This document shows positions 1 to 11,550 of a stretch of DNA of 64,000 bases, in pieces. Numbering within the stretch: the stretch's first letter is position 1; each line of letters begins with the position of its first letter. The notes below the pieces were generated by a model. It was not told where the DNA came from, ran no database searches, and worked only from the letters and a program-made list of their open reading frames with translations. The position numbers and the translations under genes were made by a program. The stretch is from Vitellaria paradoxa. Taxonomy: Eukaryota; Streptophyta; Magnoliopsida; Ericales; Sapotaceae. The stretch covers positions 3,971,501 through 4,035,500 of the forward strand of contig CM034233.1 in the NCBI GenBank assembly GCA_019916065.1, given 5' to 3'.

Positions 1-1350
1 CGCCGTTCCTCGAATTGATGTTGCTGCAGTAAATGGGCTATTGCAACCCCTCTTACCCCAATGGAATGAATCGAATCGAATCGAATCGGGAACGCGCATG
101 ATATTCAAATTCGTTGGGTAAAATAAAATACCCCATCAAGCCTGATGGTTACTTTTAATCGAGTAATTTAGATTAGTAATTGAATAATATTTATTATATA
201 TCTTATAATCGAAGTAATCAAAATAAATTCAAATCACACCCATTGAATACATTATATATACCGTACTTAAATTTAAATCGGACGAATATTTTATTTTTAT
301 ATGTTAATCAGTCTCATATAAAATTTAAAAATGCTTACATTTATACAATTGGAGCAGGATGACCACCGGTAGAAAATGATTAAAATTGTATTACAACCAT
401 ACACGCTGCATTGTAGTGTTAGATCATCGTTGATAATGTTAGCTTGCTACCAAATTGATATATATAATGTATAAGGTGGTGTTTGATTTGAAAAACAAAA
501 AATTTAAATTATTGTAAAAGTAATAAGTGACAAAATTAGTTAAATAATTAATAAATATAAAAATTTTTTATTTTTTTTAATGGTCCAATCACCATCTTAA
601 CTATTAGAATACAAAGTCAATCAATAAACAAAATAATCTAAATATCCTCACATATTTTAATTCTATAATAGCATTTACAATTATACCCTCAGCAAATTAA
701 TAATGTAAGATTTAATTTTGACAAATTCAAATAAATCTAAAGATTTAATTTTGACAAATTCAAATAAATCTTGAATTAAATATTACAATTATACATATTT
801 TTCTAAATTAAAAAAATAAATAACCAAAATTCAAGAAATCTCCAATGCTCCAAAAGTAAAAAAATTGCAATTCAAGTCAAAATTAGAAATAAGTGAAATT
901 CTACACAGACTAAAATATCCTCAAGTAATGTCGCAGCACTCCAGTAGACGTCGTAAGTAGTTCGCAAGGAAAGCAAGACAGCGCCCCCAGCCCCCTGGGA
1001 AATTGCATGGAGCGCAATGATTTGAAATTTTTAATCTAAAACCGAGGTTTAATTTCAGTAGACCCCGCAGGGCTAGGCGCATGCAATCCGAAGAGTCGAG
1101 GCATCTTTGCTAGTGCATCACTGGAAGTTCAAGAGATTGACCTATCAAATATTTTATTTTATTTATGTTTAGAAAACCTGATTATATACACGAGTTCTGT
1201 TTTGAATAGAACTTTATTTATCTATATATATGTACCCAGGTTGAATGTATAAAAAATATAGAGATGGCTATTATAAAGTTTTATGATAGAGATAATTTTT
1301 CCTCAGTGAGATTAAAAGTTTTTCTCTTATCTTTTACTCTTCATTGAATC
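1..1350. other. AT-rich intergenic DNA, no gene seen
   Basis: No coding region with recognisable similarity is visible. The stretch holds a short GAATC microsatellite near 65-88 and a perfect 32-bp tandem duplication that starts near 709 and 741. The rest is AT-rich spacer with a slightly GC-richer patch near 930-1110 that I do not recognise. Confidence 0.6.
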
Positions 1351-1850
1351 TAGGGGTAGAATCGAGCCGAGTCGAGCTTTAATTTGCTTGAGCTCGGCTC
1401 GAGTTTTTTATACTGGGCTCGAGCTCTATTCGAGTTTGAGCTCGAGCTTGATTCGATATTTTATATAGGTTGGAGTTCAACTCGATAAAAAAGAATTTAG
1501 ATTCGAGTTCGGCTCACAAATAGTTTGATTAAACCAAAACGATGTCGTTTTGGTTTAAAATCGTTTTGGTTTAAAATATAATAAATAAAAAATTTTAAAA
1601 ATGTAATAAAAAATATAATTAAAAAATATAAAATAAATTATTAAAAATATATATATTATTTTAACGAGCCTACTCGTGAGCTTTCAAGCCGAGATTTTTT
1701 AGAATCGAACTTTTCTAGGTTTGACCTTGAGCTCGAATTCAAAACGAGCCATAAATTAGGCTCGATTGGAGTTCGTTTTACTCACAAACCAAAATTTTTT
1801 CGAGCCGAGATCAAGTAACTCGCAAGTAAGTCAATTCGTTTCCACCCCTA
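1351..1850. mobile_element. hAT-type MITE, GAGCTCG-rich
   Basis: The element begins TAGGGGTAGAA and ends TTCCACCCCTA, so the ends are inverted repeats. It is flanked by ATTGAATC (1343-1350) and ATTGAGTC (1851-1858), an 8-bp target duplication with one mismatch. TIRs of this kind with 8-bp duplications are typical of hAT elements. The interior has many GAGCTCG/CGAGCC motifs in both orientations that can fold back, and no coding capacity, so it is non-autonomous. Confidence 0.72.
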
Positions 1851-2292
1851 ATTGAGTCTGTAAGTCTTAGAGAATTCTAAGAGGCACTTTTCGAGAATTT
1901 GAAAAGTTTTTCACTTAATCTAAGTTTATCATGAATTCGAGCAATATGTCGAAAGGATTATTGTTAGGATTCGTAAAATATTTAACTAGACTCTTGTAAC
2001 TTAAATTTATAATGTAATTATTTTTAAGATTTTTTTCTAAAAAATATTTTTCTCGTTAATTCTCTGGTATTCTTTATTTTCGTGTGATTGATATATCTTG
2101 TTAGATTCAAAAAATTTTCAATTAAAATTTAATATATGGTGGAAAATTATTGACACATATCAATTAGATGTAAATACCTACAAAGTCAATAATTTAAAAG
2201 TTAGTACAAAAAATAATATTTAATATTCAATCCCTAAAAAAAACTTTTAAATACACCGTCAATAATAAAAATGATTTATTATAAATTTATCA
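1851..2292. other. AT-rich spacer
   Basis: Only AT-rich low-complexity sequence is seen between the hAT-type MITE and the tandem duplication. No ORF or repeat end was recognised. Confidence 0.5.
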
Positions 2293-2492
2293 AAAAAATA
2301 ATATGTGTCAATCATTCAAATAAAAAATAAAAAAATAAAGAGTGAGATATGTGTTGAGTTACCAATAATTCTTTAAATTTTTAATACAAAAATAATGTTT
2401 AATGGTCAAACACTAAAAAAAATATAATGGAATTTTTTTCAAATAAAAATACAAAAATGAAAAAACAAAAAAGTGGTAGAGTTACAATGGTT

Positions 2493-2529
<37 letters not shown>

Positions 2530-3175
2530 CAACCTAGCAGGGTTATAATGGTATCATGAATTATTTACAGAGAAAAAAATAATGTGTCAATTTTCTGGGT
2601 TGGGGAGAAACCCGCAGCCGTTACCCATTGGTGCACACTGGGTGAAGTCCGCTCCGTGGCCCTAACCGGCAAAGAACCACGAGAAGGTAAACTAACCTAG
2701 GCAAGCCCTGGCTGACTGGCTCAGCCTAACCTAGGCAAGTCCTGGCTGACCGGCTCAGCTGAGAAGACTGTTAGATGGTCCTCCACAATTAGAGGAAGGA
2801 CTGCCCCCAAGAGGAGTCGAACCCGGGACCTGTTGGTCCCAGACTCTTCAGCCCGCCATCCAAACTAACTCGACTACCCCTTTTGGGGCAAAAAAATAAT
2901 GCGTCAATCTTTCAAATAAATAACATAAAAGAATAAAGAGAGAGAGATGTGTCGAGTTGTCAATAATTCTTTAAATTTTTAATACAAAAATAATGTTTAA
3001 TGGTCAAACACTAAAAAAAAATAGTGGAAATTTTTTCAAATAAAAAATAAAAAATAAAAAAACAAAAAAGTGGTGGGGTTACGATGGTAATTTTAATAAT
3101 GATTATTGAGAGAGAGAGAGATAGAGAGAGGTGGCAGCCTGGCAGGGTTATAATGGTATCATGAATTATTGACAG
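2293..3175. repeat. Tandem duplication of about 285 bp, split by a SINE
   Basis: Copy 1 (about 2293-2572) and copy 2 (about 2890-3175, plus the start at 2573-2591) share a long ordered series of segments, including a stretch starting TTTAATACAAAAATAATG, a GA microsatellite (2496-2527 and about 3106-3132) and GGTTATAATGGTATCATG. The SINE at 2592-2889 lies at the start of the second copy. The copies differ by substitutions and short indels, so the duplication is not recent. Confidence 0.75.
2592..2889 (-). mobile_element. tRNA-derived SINE (Au-like)
   Basis: Read on the minus strand the element starts near 2889 with a tRNA-like head. An A-box-like segment lies near 2870, and a clear B box, GGGTTCGACTCC, lies near 2815-2825. 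It is flanked by near-perfect 19-bp direct repeats (2573-2591 and 2890-2908, one mismatch), which is the expected LINE-mobilised target duplication. The body contains an internal duplication of about 38 bp (near 2690-2722 and 2728-2760). The Au-family name is from memory of the general sequence type, not from alignment. Confidence 0.8.
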
Positions 3176-3209
3176 AGAAAAAATGGCTCAGTGCAGTTAT
3201 TTTGGGTAA

Positions 3210-3781
3210 GAGCCTGTTTGAAGCTCGAAATTTTGGCAAAGGTTATATTTTGTTTGTTAAAAAATTTTTAAAATTATTTATTTTTTATTTTATTGTATAA
3301 ATTATGAATTCACAATTTATTTTATTTTATCTTATTTTATCTCATTTTTATCACTCTGAGTATTTGGAGTATCAAGTAAATTTTGGAGTTTTCTTTGGTA
3401 TTGGTATTTGATTTGACAAAAAAATTACGTAAAAAGTGATATATAATGGAATTTTATTCAAAAAAATTAAGAATTTTTAAAATTTTTTAAAGTCTTTTTG
3501 AAACTTTTAGCAATTCTATCATAATATACTGACAAAAAAATTCAAAATCTGTTCCAACAGATCGTAAATGATCCATTTGAACAGATTTTGGCATACCACA
3601 ATTGACTTTGTTTTGAATTTTAAAAATACATCATTATTTGACATCTTTTTTTTTGTACAACATAGCTGCTGTTTTTGTTATATTTTTTTAATGATAGATA
3701 TATTTTTTTTTTTGAAATTAATGAAGATAAAAAGTATTTTTAAGGAAATTTTTAAACTTGTTTGGTGTTTCAAACCGAGCC
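3210..3781. mobile_element. Tourist-like TIR element, about 570 bp
   Basis: The left end GAGCCTGTTTGAAGC and the right end (GGCTCGGTTTGAAAC on the minus strand) are imperfect inverted repeats. TAA lies on both sides (3207-3209 and 3782-3784), the 3-bp target duplication of PIF/Harbinger-type MITEs. The 77-residue ORF within it (3568-3801) has no family signature and looks like chance. Confidence 0.55.
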
Positions 3782-3823
3782 TAAGACATTACACTGTTTG
3801 AAATTTTAATGAAAATTATTTGA

Positions 3824-3984
3824 GCTCCATTTGGAATGGCAAAAAATTCTAAAAATAGTGGTAAATATTGAAAAACTCTAAAAGTTATTTATTTTTTATC
3901 TCACTGCATGAATTACGAACTCACAACTTATCTCACTTTATCTCATTTTCTCTCACTTTTTTTTTCTTCATTCCAAACACTCCC
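3824..3984. mobile_element. Tourist-like MITE copy
   Basis: GCTCCATTTGGAATG at the left and CATTCCAAACACTCCC at the right form the family TIR. The interior contains the recurrent ACTGCATGAATTACGAACTC-type block seen in several other copies in this window. Confidence 0.55.
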
Positions 3985-4084
3985 TTAGTGTAGTTGATTT
4001 TTAAGATTGTATAAAAAGTTTAAAAATGATAATATCTTTTCTTGCTACTGTTGATTTTTATCTTTTCAACACATGGTGTGCAAG

Positions 4085-4262
4085 CCAGTTTGCGCTTGAG
4101 TAATTTTGACGGTTCTAAAATTAACGATCAAGTAAACTCTCCAATAATTTTGAAGAGACTCTAACTAATGACGAATAAAGAATAAATTCAAAATTTTAAA
4201 ATTAAACAAAAAAAATAAATTCAAAATTTTATCAACTGAAATTAATCAACAATTAGAGCACA
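4085..4262 (-). mobile_element. Degenerate SINE relic
   Basis: The order of segments (AACGATC.., AATTTTGAAGAGACTC, ..ATTCAAAATTTTATCAACTG) matches the clearer SINE at about 28650-28797 on the same strand. The B-box region is decayed. It was recognised only by comparison with the better copies. Confidence 0.35.
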
Positions 4263-5470
4263 CATACCAATATTAAATCGTATAATTACTGTTAGATATT
4301 TATAATATTTCTAATGATCACTTATATTTAAAAATAAAAAAACTTTTCATATTTATTTTTTAACGCAAAGTAAATGCCAGTAGGATCACATTAATAAACG
4401 ACCATCAAATCTACTAAATTCTGTTTCAAAAAAATTAGTTCAAACACTAGGGAGGAAATAGGGTTGACGTGAAAAAATTTTCAGGTTCAGTTTGGCAGGA
4501 CCGTTTAGTAATATTCATGTTTATTTTATTTATGTTTTTAGTTGTTATTTTTTTCTATTAAATAAAAATAGAAAATTCATTTAGTAATATAATTTTATTT
4601 ATAATAATTAACTTCAGAATAATAACTTATTTACTTTTATTAAAATATTATTTTTTAAAATTAATTTAATTTAATAGAATATTTTATATTAATTTAATGG
4701 ATAAATTACACTTACACCCCTGAGTAATTACACTTAGTACCCCTCAATATTTGAAATTGACAAATACCCTCTTATTTTGAAATGTTGCTAACCCCTGACC
4801 CATTTCCGGTAGTTTTACTGCTTACACCGTTAAATTTTGATGAAAAGACAATAATGCCCCTAACTCATCCTTTCTTCTTTTTCTTTTTAATGCACATCCC
4901 AAAATCACTCTCAATAAATTTCATTTTTTATTTTATTAAAATTATACTAATTTATTTTATTAAAATTAAAATAATAATTTATGATTAAACTGATTTATTT
5001 TATTAAATTAAAATTATTTATTTATAAATAATAATTAGATAAAATAATATATTTTAGTAAAATTAAAATTAATAATAATTACATATTAGAATATTTACTT
5101 TATTAAAAATAAAACTACCGTTAAAATAATAATAATTATTAAAATGGTTTATTTAATAAAATATGTTATTAAATTATATTAATTTTGTTAAATCTAATAT
5201 AATTTATTATTAAATATATTTTATTAAAATTAATTATTATTAAAAATATATATTTTATAATATTAAATTAATTAATTTAAATATATTTTTTAAATTAATC
5301 AATCTAATTAATTTTAAATTTATTTTATTGAATTCAATTAATTTTATATTTTTAATAAAATTATATATATTATTTAAATAAAATTAATTACTATAAATAA
5401 AATTACATCATCAAACATATTTTTAATTTAGAAATAATTGAAATTAAAAAAATTAACATAAAAAATAATT

Positions 5471-7070
5471 GAGTTTTTTATGAAAATATCCCTCAAACTA
5501 TCCCTCCTTTTTTTATTTGATCCTTAAACTATCAAATGCACCGATTATATCCTCAAACTATCAAATTTTATTTTATTTGACCCGAATACTAATTCCATCT
5601 ATTAAAGTTAATGAAAAAATTGTTATGTGCTGGTTACATTACCCTTTTGACCCTATCCTACGGTATAATGGTCAAATCATATTTATTTATTTTTATAAAA
5701 TGATAATTTATAAATTATTTTAATTATATTATTATTAAAAATAATTTAATTCATTAAAAGAAAATATATTAAATTAAATTAAATTATATTATTTATTAAA
5801 TATAATTAAAAATATTTTATATTAAATTATTTAACTAAATAAGTTATTAAGTTATTTAATTATACTATTCATTAAAAATAATTTAATCAACATATTCCAT
5901 GTTAAATTAATTAATTAAATCAATAATTGATTGAATTAATTATATTATTTATTAAAAATAATTTAATCAGATATATTCAATGTTAAATTAATTAATTAAA
6001 TCAATTATTGATTAATTTAATTATACATTTATTAAGAGTAATTTATTACAATATATTCCATATTAATTTAATTAATTAATAATTAATTGAATTAGTTAAA
6101 TTGTATTATTTATTACATAAAATAGTTTTATTTTAATAAAATATTTGAATAAAATAATTTTTATTTTAATATGATGCAAAAAAATGAACAAAATATTAAA
6201 ATTGATGAATGGTTAAAATAGAAAAAAATATAAGAGTGAAAACACTTTTTTATATATATTTTTTTAAGTTTTCATTTCTGTTAAATTTGTTTTGATTTTT
6301 TAAAATTAATCAATTACTGATTAATTTAATTAATTTAATATTGAAAATATTTTATTAAATTACTTTTATTAAATAATGTAATTAAATTAATTACATTAGT
6401 CAATAATTGGCTTAATTAATTAATTTAATATTGAATATATTTTATTAAATTACTTTTATTAAATAATATAATTAAATTAATTAAATTAATCAATAATTGA
6501 TTTAATTAATTAATTTAACTATCTTATTAAATTATTTTTAATAAATAATATAATTAAGTTAATTAAATCAATCAATTATTGATTTAATTAATTAGTTTGA
6601 TATGGAGTGTATTTTATTAAATTATTTTTAATCAATAATATAATTAAATAATTTATTAAATTATATTTAATAAATTAAATTAATAATATAACTGATTTAG
6701 TTAAATTATTTAATATATAATATATTTTATTAAATTATATTTAAAAAATAATATAATTAAATTATATTTAATATATTTTTATTTTTTCTGAATTAAAATA
6801 TTTTTAATAAATAATATAATTAAAATAATTTATAAATTATCATTTCATAAAAATAAATAAATATGGTTTAACCATTATACCTTTAAATAGGGTCAAAAAA
6901 GTCATGTGACTCGCACATGATAATTTTTCCGTTAACTTTAACGGATGGAGTTAGTGTTCGGACCAAATAGAACAAAATTTGATGGTTCAAAGATGTAATA
7001 GATATATTTGATACTTTGAGAACCAAATAAAAAAAAAGGGATAGTTTGAGGGATATTTTCATAAAAACTC
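5471..7070. mobile_element. Non-autonomous Mutator-like element with 290-bp TIRs
   Basis: The ends GAGTTTTTTATGAAAATATC (left) and its near-identical complement at 7070 open inverted repeats about 290 bp long, at roughly 85% identity by eye. Both sides carry the identical 9-bp duplication AAAATAATT (5462-5470 and 7071-7079). Long TIRs starting GAG with 9-bp duplications are diagnostic of Mutator-like elements. The interior is AT-rich (ATTAATTTAATTA-type repeats) without coding capacity, so the whole can form a foldback of nearly its full length. Confidence 0.82.
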
Positions 7071-7429
7071 AAAATAATTAAATATAAATATTACTCAACG
7101 TAACTTAAATAAGTATCTTTTGTTTGGAAAATCATTTAAGTATAATTATAAAATTTTATTTTGTTTATTATATGTTTAATTATTAAAGTTATAAGAAAAA
7201 CATATTAATAAAAGAACTCTTCCAAAGTAATCAAGCAACACAAATAAAATTACAAAAGATTAAAAATTTATCACAGACAGAAATCATTAACAATTTTTTT
7301 TTTCTTAAGAGAGAACGAATAAAAAACACCCACAAAAAAAAAATATATATATATATATAGTTTCATTGAAAATTAAAAAGGTTAGGGCATGATTTTGATT
7401 GACGAATCATAGATTCGTAGTTTCTATAT

Positions 7430-8160
7430 TTACCCAATTTGTACATACATATATATATATATATATAAGCAATTAAGTACTATAATCCCATTAGAATCCA
7501 AAAGAGCGCCACCATTCCAATCCTTGAGATATTCCAGCAGCAGATCGATCATCTTTCCTTCACAAATGGCCGAAAATTTAATAACTTCTTCAGCGGTGTA
7601 TCTGCGTTTCGAAAGCGAGTTGAGGATCTTCTTATTTGCTCGGCGGCGGCGGCGGCAGAAGATCTGAATAGGCGACTGTTCATTCATCTCTCTTTTCATA
7701 AATTCGACGACTATTCTTCAACCTTTTCAGATCTGACGACTGTGAATCTGTAAAACTCAAGGGCGGGTGCCTCAAATGGTGAATCTCTTTTGGTTTGTGC
7801 CACATATACCGACCCCTTAACATGTATAGCGGTAAATCACGAACTCGCGTAGCGGCGGGGAGTCGGACCCACACTCAAGAACTGGATACGGTTCGTCCAA
7901 CCAAGGAGGTCCGTCCTACCAACCTTTACTACGCTTTGCGCCCAGGAGGCTGGCCCTAAGTTTTGCTAGAGAGGAGACTTGAACTTGAGACATTGGGGTG
8001 GTAAGCCTCTAAGTCCCAGTCCAAGACCATCCCATCTAACCTCTTGGGGTTAACTCTCTGGCATATTGCTTATGTTTAGGAGTGAAAACGACCGAGGGAG
8101 GTTGGTAGTAGTTTTGGCGGTGAATTTGGTGTCTTCTTTGACGGTGGCATATACGTATTA
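7430..8160 (-). pseudogene. Unrecognised gene-like fragment inside a TIR element
   Basis: On the minus strand, 7430-7740 reads as a partly basic, GC-richer coding-like stretch. It has an arginine run, then KKILNSLSKRRYTAEEV and a segment rich in L, E and K. Further sequence near 8080-8160 (MPPSKKTPNSPPK) may belong to the same source gene, the two parts being separated by a SINE. I do not recognise the family. Base composition stands out from the flanking AT-rich transposon DNA, as expected for a captured exon piece. The frames do not connect, so it is called broken. Confidence 0.3.
7741..8052 (-). mobile_element. tRNA-derived SINE-like repeat
   Basis: Read on the minus strand from about 8052 it starts AACCCCAAGAGGTTAGATGG with an A-box-like element. 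A B-box-like AAGTTCAAGTCTCC follows about 50 bp later, then GC-richer SINE-like body. The 3' limit near 7741 and any target duplication are unclear. Confidence 0.5.
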
Positions 8161-8413
8161 TGTGTGTATATATTTTACAATAAAGAGAGAAAAAAAGGTG
8201 AAAGATGAATGTTTTTGTGTGATTAATTAATTAAATTAGAGGTAAATTTGTCCATACAATCAAAATTTTTATGGTGTCAAGGTTCAAATTGATAAAAAAG
8301 GGTTAGAAATTAGCAATATTTCAAAATAAGAAATATTTGTCAATTTCAAATGTTGAGAGGTACTAAATGTAATTAGTCAAATGTTGAGGACGTTTAAGTG
8401 TAATTTATCATAA

Positions 8414-9679
8414 TCTATACTATAATACTAAAATTATGTATTTCTCTCTCCTCTCCCCTTTCACTCTCATCTTACGTGACATAACTCTTTACTCTTCATT
8501 CTCTTTTTTTTTTTTTTACGAAATTTTGATTTTATTTTTAAAACAAATTCCTCTCTCGCTCCACTTATAACGAATAATAATAAATATGTCATTGAAAGAG
8601 TTTTTCTCTTTCTACATATTTCATTGAAATAAATTATTATACTATAATACTAAAATTATGTATTTCTTTCTCCTCTCCTCCTTCACCCTCATTCTACGTA
8701 GTATAACTCTTTACTCTTCATTGCCTTATTTCTTTTTATAGAATTTTAATTTTATTTTTAAAACAAATTCCTCTCTCTCTCCACCTGTAATGAATAATAA
8801 TAAATATTTTATTAAAAGAGTATTTCTCTCTCTATATAATACTTTGCCCTGAAATGAATTATAATAAAAGATTCATTAAAAAAGAGTTAGAAAAAAAAAC
8901 TCAAAAACAAAAATAAAAATATGAAACTCAAGAGTCATTTTTTTTTTCAAAATTTCTCTCTCTCTCTCTCTCTCTTCATATCATTAAAAAAGTATTTCTC
9001 TTCCCCCATTACCTAAAATAAATTATAATCAAAGATTCATTAAAGGAGAATTAGAAAAAAAAAAACAAAAATAAAAATATGAAACTCGAGAGTCATTTTT
9101 TTTTTCAAAATTCCTCTCTCTCTCTCTGTAGTACTCCTACCATCATTAGAAAACTTTTGAATTTCTTCTCCAATTTTCTTTCTCTCTCTTGTTTGTACAT
9201 GTTTCTCTGATTTTGGTTATATAATAGTATAAATTTTTATAGTTTTATAAATGTTGTTTTGTAAATTGAAATATGATGGATTGGAGCTATATAGTTTCGT
9301 TTTTAACAAGTAATGTTATACAATTTCTTATTTACTTTTAATAAATTTTTTAAGAAAATATTATAAATTTTAAGAGACAATTTTAAATATTTTTTGTTTA
9401 ATAGGTGAGCTTACTTAGCATTCAAGAGCGGGATAAAACTAAAAAAATGGAGTTATATGTTATATTTTTTGCAGTTGTACTTTTGGATTACTATTTGAAA
9501 AATTGGATGACTATATTTAGTTTTTTTTTTATATTTATCTATTTTGACATGTGAATTTATGATTATTATCATTTCTTAATATAAATGTCTATTTTGATTG
9601 TTTTAAAAATATTTTTATTTTTTAATATTAATAATTAAAAAAATTTATATCGCCCGCACATCGCACGATTTACAGCTAG
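8414..9679 (+). mobile_element. Non-autonomous Helitron
   Basis: The element starts TCTATACTATAATACTAAAA right after an A and ends CAGCTAG right before a T. That gives the 5' TC, the 3' CTAG and insertion between A and T that define Helitrons. Just before the end is the GC-rich CCCGCACATCGCACGA, a decayed version of the usual 3' hairpin. The first 450 bp contain a tandem duplication of the 5' region (starts near 8414 and 8641), and a further AT/CT-rich block repeats near 8860 and 9010. No RepHel coding sequence is present. A second member lies at 48527-49255. Confidence 0.78.
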
Positions 9680-11113
9680 TTTAATTAGATGCATATGTGA
9701 AAGGCAGGTTGGAGAAGGGGAGGCTTTCTTAGCCGGGGCTGGAAAAAGGAGAAATCCTAGCCGTTGGTCTTACGTGAAGATGGGCAGTCATGAGGTGTTC
9801 AATTATAACCCTCAGATCAATGCTATTGGCGGTTCAGATTCATGCCCTGATCAGCTCATTCTCGTCCATGTTAGGGTTGCCCAATGACTGGGATTGGTGC
9901 TGGGTGATGTTCACACCCATGGACGTAGCTGCTGCAAGCACTGAGAAGTGCTGCAAAGTCAAACTGGCGCCCAAAATCAGTCGCCCGTGTCAGCAACGCC
10001 GGAAATCAGCCGTTGTCTCAGCACCGACTTTGATTGGCCAGAGTGTGCGCTTAAGACCCGTTTGGTTTGTAAGTAAATTCTAAAAAATTTTATAAATCTC
10101 TGTTAACTTTATATTGTATCAACTTTTTTCTTTCACTGCACACATTACGAACTCTCAATTTATCTCACTCCAAACTCAAGGGTGTTTGGTTTAACCAATC
10201 AAAATTTATCAATTTTTTTTTTACTTTCTTTCAAATAAATTTTCTGACATATCAAATCTTTATACTTTTAACAATATTTTTTGGTCAAAATTTTTTTTCA
10301 AACAAGCACCCCCTGAACCTTGGTTTGGTTTCATTTTAAATTGTTAATCTTTTTCGTTAGTATTTTTTTATGGTTTTTTTACCGAAATTTAATGATGTAA
10401 TTTTTAGATATGTTAATCGTATTCTTTAAAAAAAAAAATTGGGTAACAAAGTAACAAAAAAAAACTAATTTTTTTTATTTTGTATCCAAAGGAACATTAA
10501 TTTTTTAATTTTTTTTTGAATGACATTAACATGATTAGAAGGTGCATCTTTTAAAAAATATAATTAAATTTTGATAAAAAATTATATAAGATGAAAAAAT
10601 TAACAAAATATTTAAAACCTAAAACGTAACCAAACCGAATCTTAGCGCGCCGATTTTTTCTTTGTCTAGTGAGAATAAGAGGTGGGGAGACAGAGATAAT
10701 GTGTGTGTTTTGAGTGAGAGTTATGTCCGTAAAATTTTTTTTGATCATAATAAAATGTCTTATTTTCTTCTGTCAATTTAATTTTGCTCTTGTTAAATTT
10801 ATCATAACATCAGGGTCTCAAGAAGTTTTAAAATAAGATCGGGGACAAGTTGTGCCTAGTGAATAGGACTCGCAAATGGACGGGTTTGGATCAGGTAATA
10901 ATTGGATTGTGTTAAACTCAATTATACTCGTTTAACAATAGATCATTATTGAATGAGTTGGATATGGGTTATATCAAATCCACAACCCAAATTCAACCCA
11001 TTTAAAATTGAACTAATAAAAAAATAGGGATCTCTAGATTTTTAATTTTATTTTTTCATTGTTATGTTTTTAGGAAAGTAAAATCTAATATTTTAGGAAG
11101 TAAAATCTAATAT
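9680..11113. other. Intergenic, with MITE relics and an unassigned coding-like patch
   Basis: 9770-10040 is markedly less AT-rich than its surroundings. From 9780 one frame reads MGSHEVFNYNPQINAIGGSD and continues to a stop near 9886; another frame is open across 9790-10083. I recognise neither. MITE-like relics follow at about 10052-10180 (GACCCGTTTGG end) and 10186-10313 (GGTGTTTGGTTT / CAAACAAGCACC ends). 10860-11010 has a repeat type rich in GGGTTTGG/CAACCC. Confidence 0.4.
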
Positions 11114-11550
11114 AAATTTTTCGAAAAATTGTATCCAAGTCATACTTTGTAATCTTTTAAAGATATTAGTCATACCAAAAAAAAGTATTGCTTTTAAGTC
11201 ATATTAATGTGGAAAATTTTGTATTTAAGTCACACTTTTGAGTGGGTCCCACGAGTTTGTTTTAAATATAATTTATAATATGACTTAAATGCCCTTTTAT
11301 CTATAATTAACTGAGATGAAATTGCCGAGAATTATGGAACCGAGAATCACGTTTTCCGTTTTTTGTTTCATTCCTTATAGATCGCGTGAACAAGCATATA
11401 GTGAGATAAAAAGTCTGTTAAAGGATTATATATGAAGAAATAGATATAGATTACAAGATTTGCAGTGAGATTAACGTCGGTCGAAGGAATACGTACGGAT
11501 TTGGATTACGCATTTGGGTGAGTTTGTGCTGTGAACGATTTCAGTCAGTC

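Larger units (their letters stand above)
4700..8409. mobile_element. Outer TIR element (Mutator-like) with internal gene-like fragment
   Basis: About 100 bp at the left (from 4700, GATAAATTACACTTAC) recur inverted at the right (about 8295-8409). The shared blocks in order are TAAATTACACTTA, ATTACACTTAGTACC, TTTGAAATTGACAAATA and TATTTTGAAATGTTGC. No convincing 9-bp target duplication is visible at these ends. Inside lie a second complete TIR element (5471-7070), a gene-like fragment (7430-8160) and a SINE. Long TIRs around a non-transposon fragment are what a Pack-MULE looks like, but the superfamily assignment is inference. Confidence 0.55.

Noticed and set aside
2592..2889. A functional tRNA gene, because of the clear B box
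   Set aside because: There is no cloverleaf with paired acceptor and anticodon stems, and 19-bp target duplications show a SINE.
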